This document shows positions 62,782-64,000 of a stretch of 64,000 nucleotides of DNA, in pieces. The DNA is from Echinicola salinicaeni (lineage in GTDB: Bacteria > Bacteroidota > Bacteroidia > Cytophagales > Cyclobacteriaceae). The notes beneath the pieces are model-generated. The model did not search any database and was not told where the DNA came from. It saw nothing but the letters and a program-made list of their open reading frames with translations. Within the stretch, counting starts at the first letter, position 1. Every line of letters starts with the position of its first letter. A program made the translations under genes and the position numbers. The stretch covers positions 124,001 through 188,000 of the forward strand of contig NZ_JACODZ010000008.1 of NCBI RefSeq assembly GCF_014280965.1. The letters run 5' to 3'.

Positions 62782-64000
<1,219 letters not shown>

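Overview
The window is chromosomal DNA of a Bacteroidota bacterium, most likely a Cyclobacteriaceae-type marine or soil genus (Echinicola, Cyclobacterium, Algoriphagus and relatives). The clues are sigma elements of the TTTG / TAnnTTTG type before several genes, the lack of Shine-Dalgarno sites, type IX secretion C-terminal domains with SprB-like repeats, a SusC-free TonB receptor with lipoprotein partners, group III haemoglobin, and many Bacteroidota-only small proteins. The genus is an inference; no 16S gene is present.

Layout. 1-3.7 kb: the end of a gene cluster that looks like an extracellular contractile injection system (large end protein, TPR protein, N-acetylmuramidase, AAA+ ATPase). 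3.7-7.1 kb: a DUF559 endonuclease-like gene between palindromes, OsmC, truncated haemoglobin, an SLC13 permease. 7.1-20.7 kb is the accessory region. It starts with a 21-unit heptamer array, then holds an overlapping three-gene operon on the minus strand (double-GHKL kinase-like ATPase, receiver-like protein of unknown output, DNA cytosine-5 methyltransferase) headed by a decayed HTH regulator gene. Next comes a pseudo-nucleotidyltransferase/HEPN fusion gene bracketed by covarying hairpin repeats, an HTH regulator, two unknown genes and a four-copy 286-bp direct repeat.

20.9-33.3 kb: ordinary scattered metabolic genes (TauE/SafE, Crp plus AhpD-like pair, secreted MBL-lamin-tail protein, cytochrome-like lipoprotein, esterase, MDR dehydrogenase, PhnA, Gfo/Idh/MocA, TruC). 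33.4-37.5 kb: a probable zinc-uptake locus (TonB receptor, two DUF4625 lipoproteins, His-rich lipoprotein) with three matches to TGCAACA-n-TGTTGCA. 37.6-51.9 kb: housekeeping and envelope genes (M28 peptidase, GlsB, DUF2752-TM2-GIN operon, TyrS, TetR, SDR, BrkB, a three-gene lipid operon, AccA, BamA-like). 52.6-54.4 kb: three identical tRNA-Asp genes and IlvA. 54.4-60.9 kb: two tandem giant T9SS-type adhesin paralogues. 61.3-64 kb: MFS exporter and an ABC-F protein cut by the window end.

Most notable: the GHKL/receiver/methyltransferase operon, which reads as a signalling-type defence or conflict system with no recognisable nuclease; and the observation that much intergenic DNA here is built of degenerate 7-bp tandem units with different words at each place. 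Three other dispersed repeat families (a perfect palindrome with core GTAGCATATGCTAC, a covarying hairpin family, and the 286-bp unit) fill other gaps.
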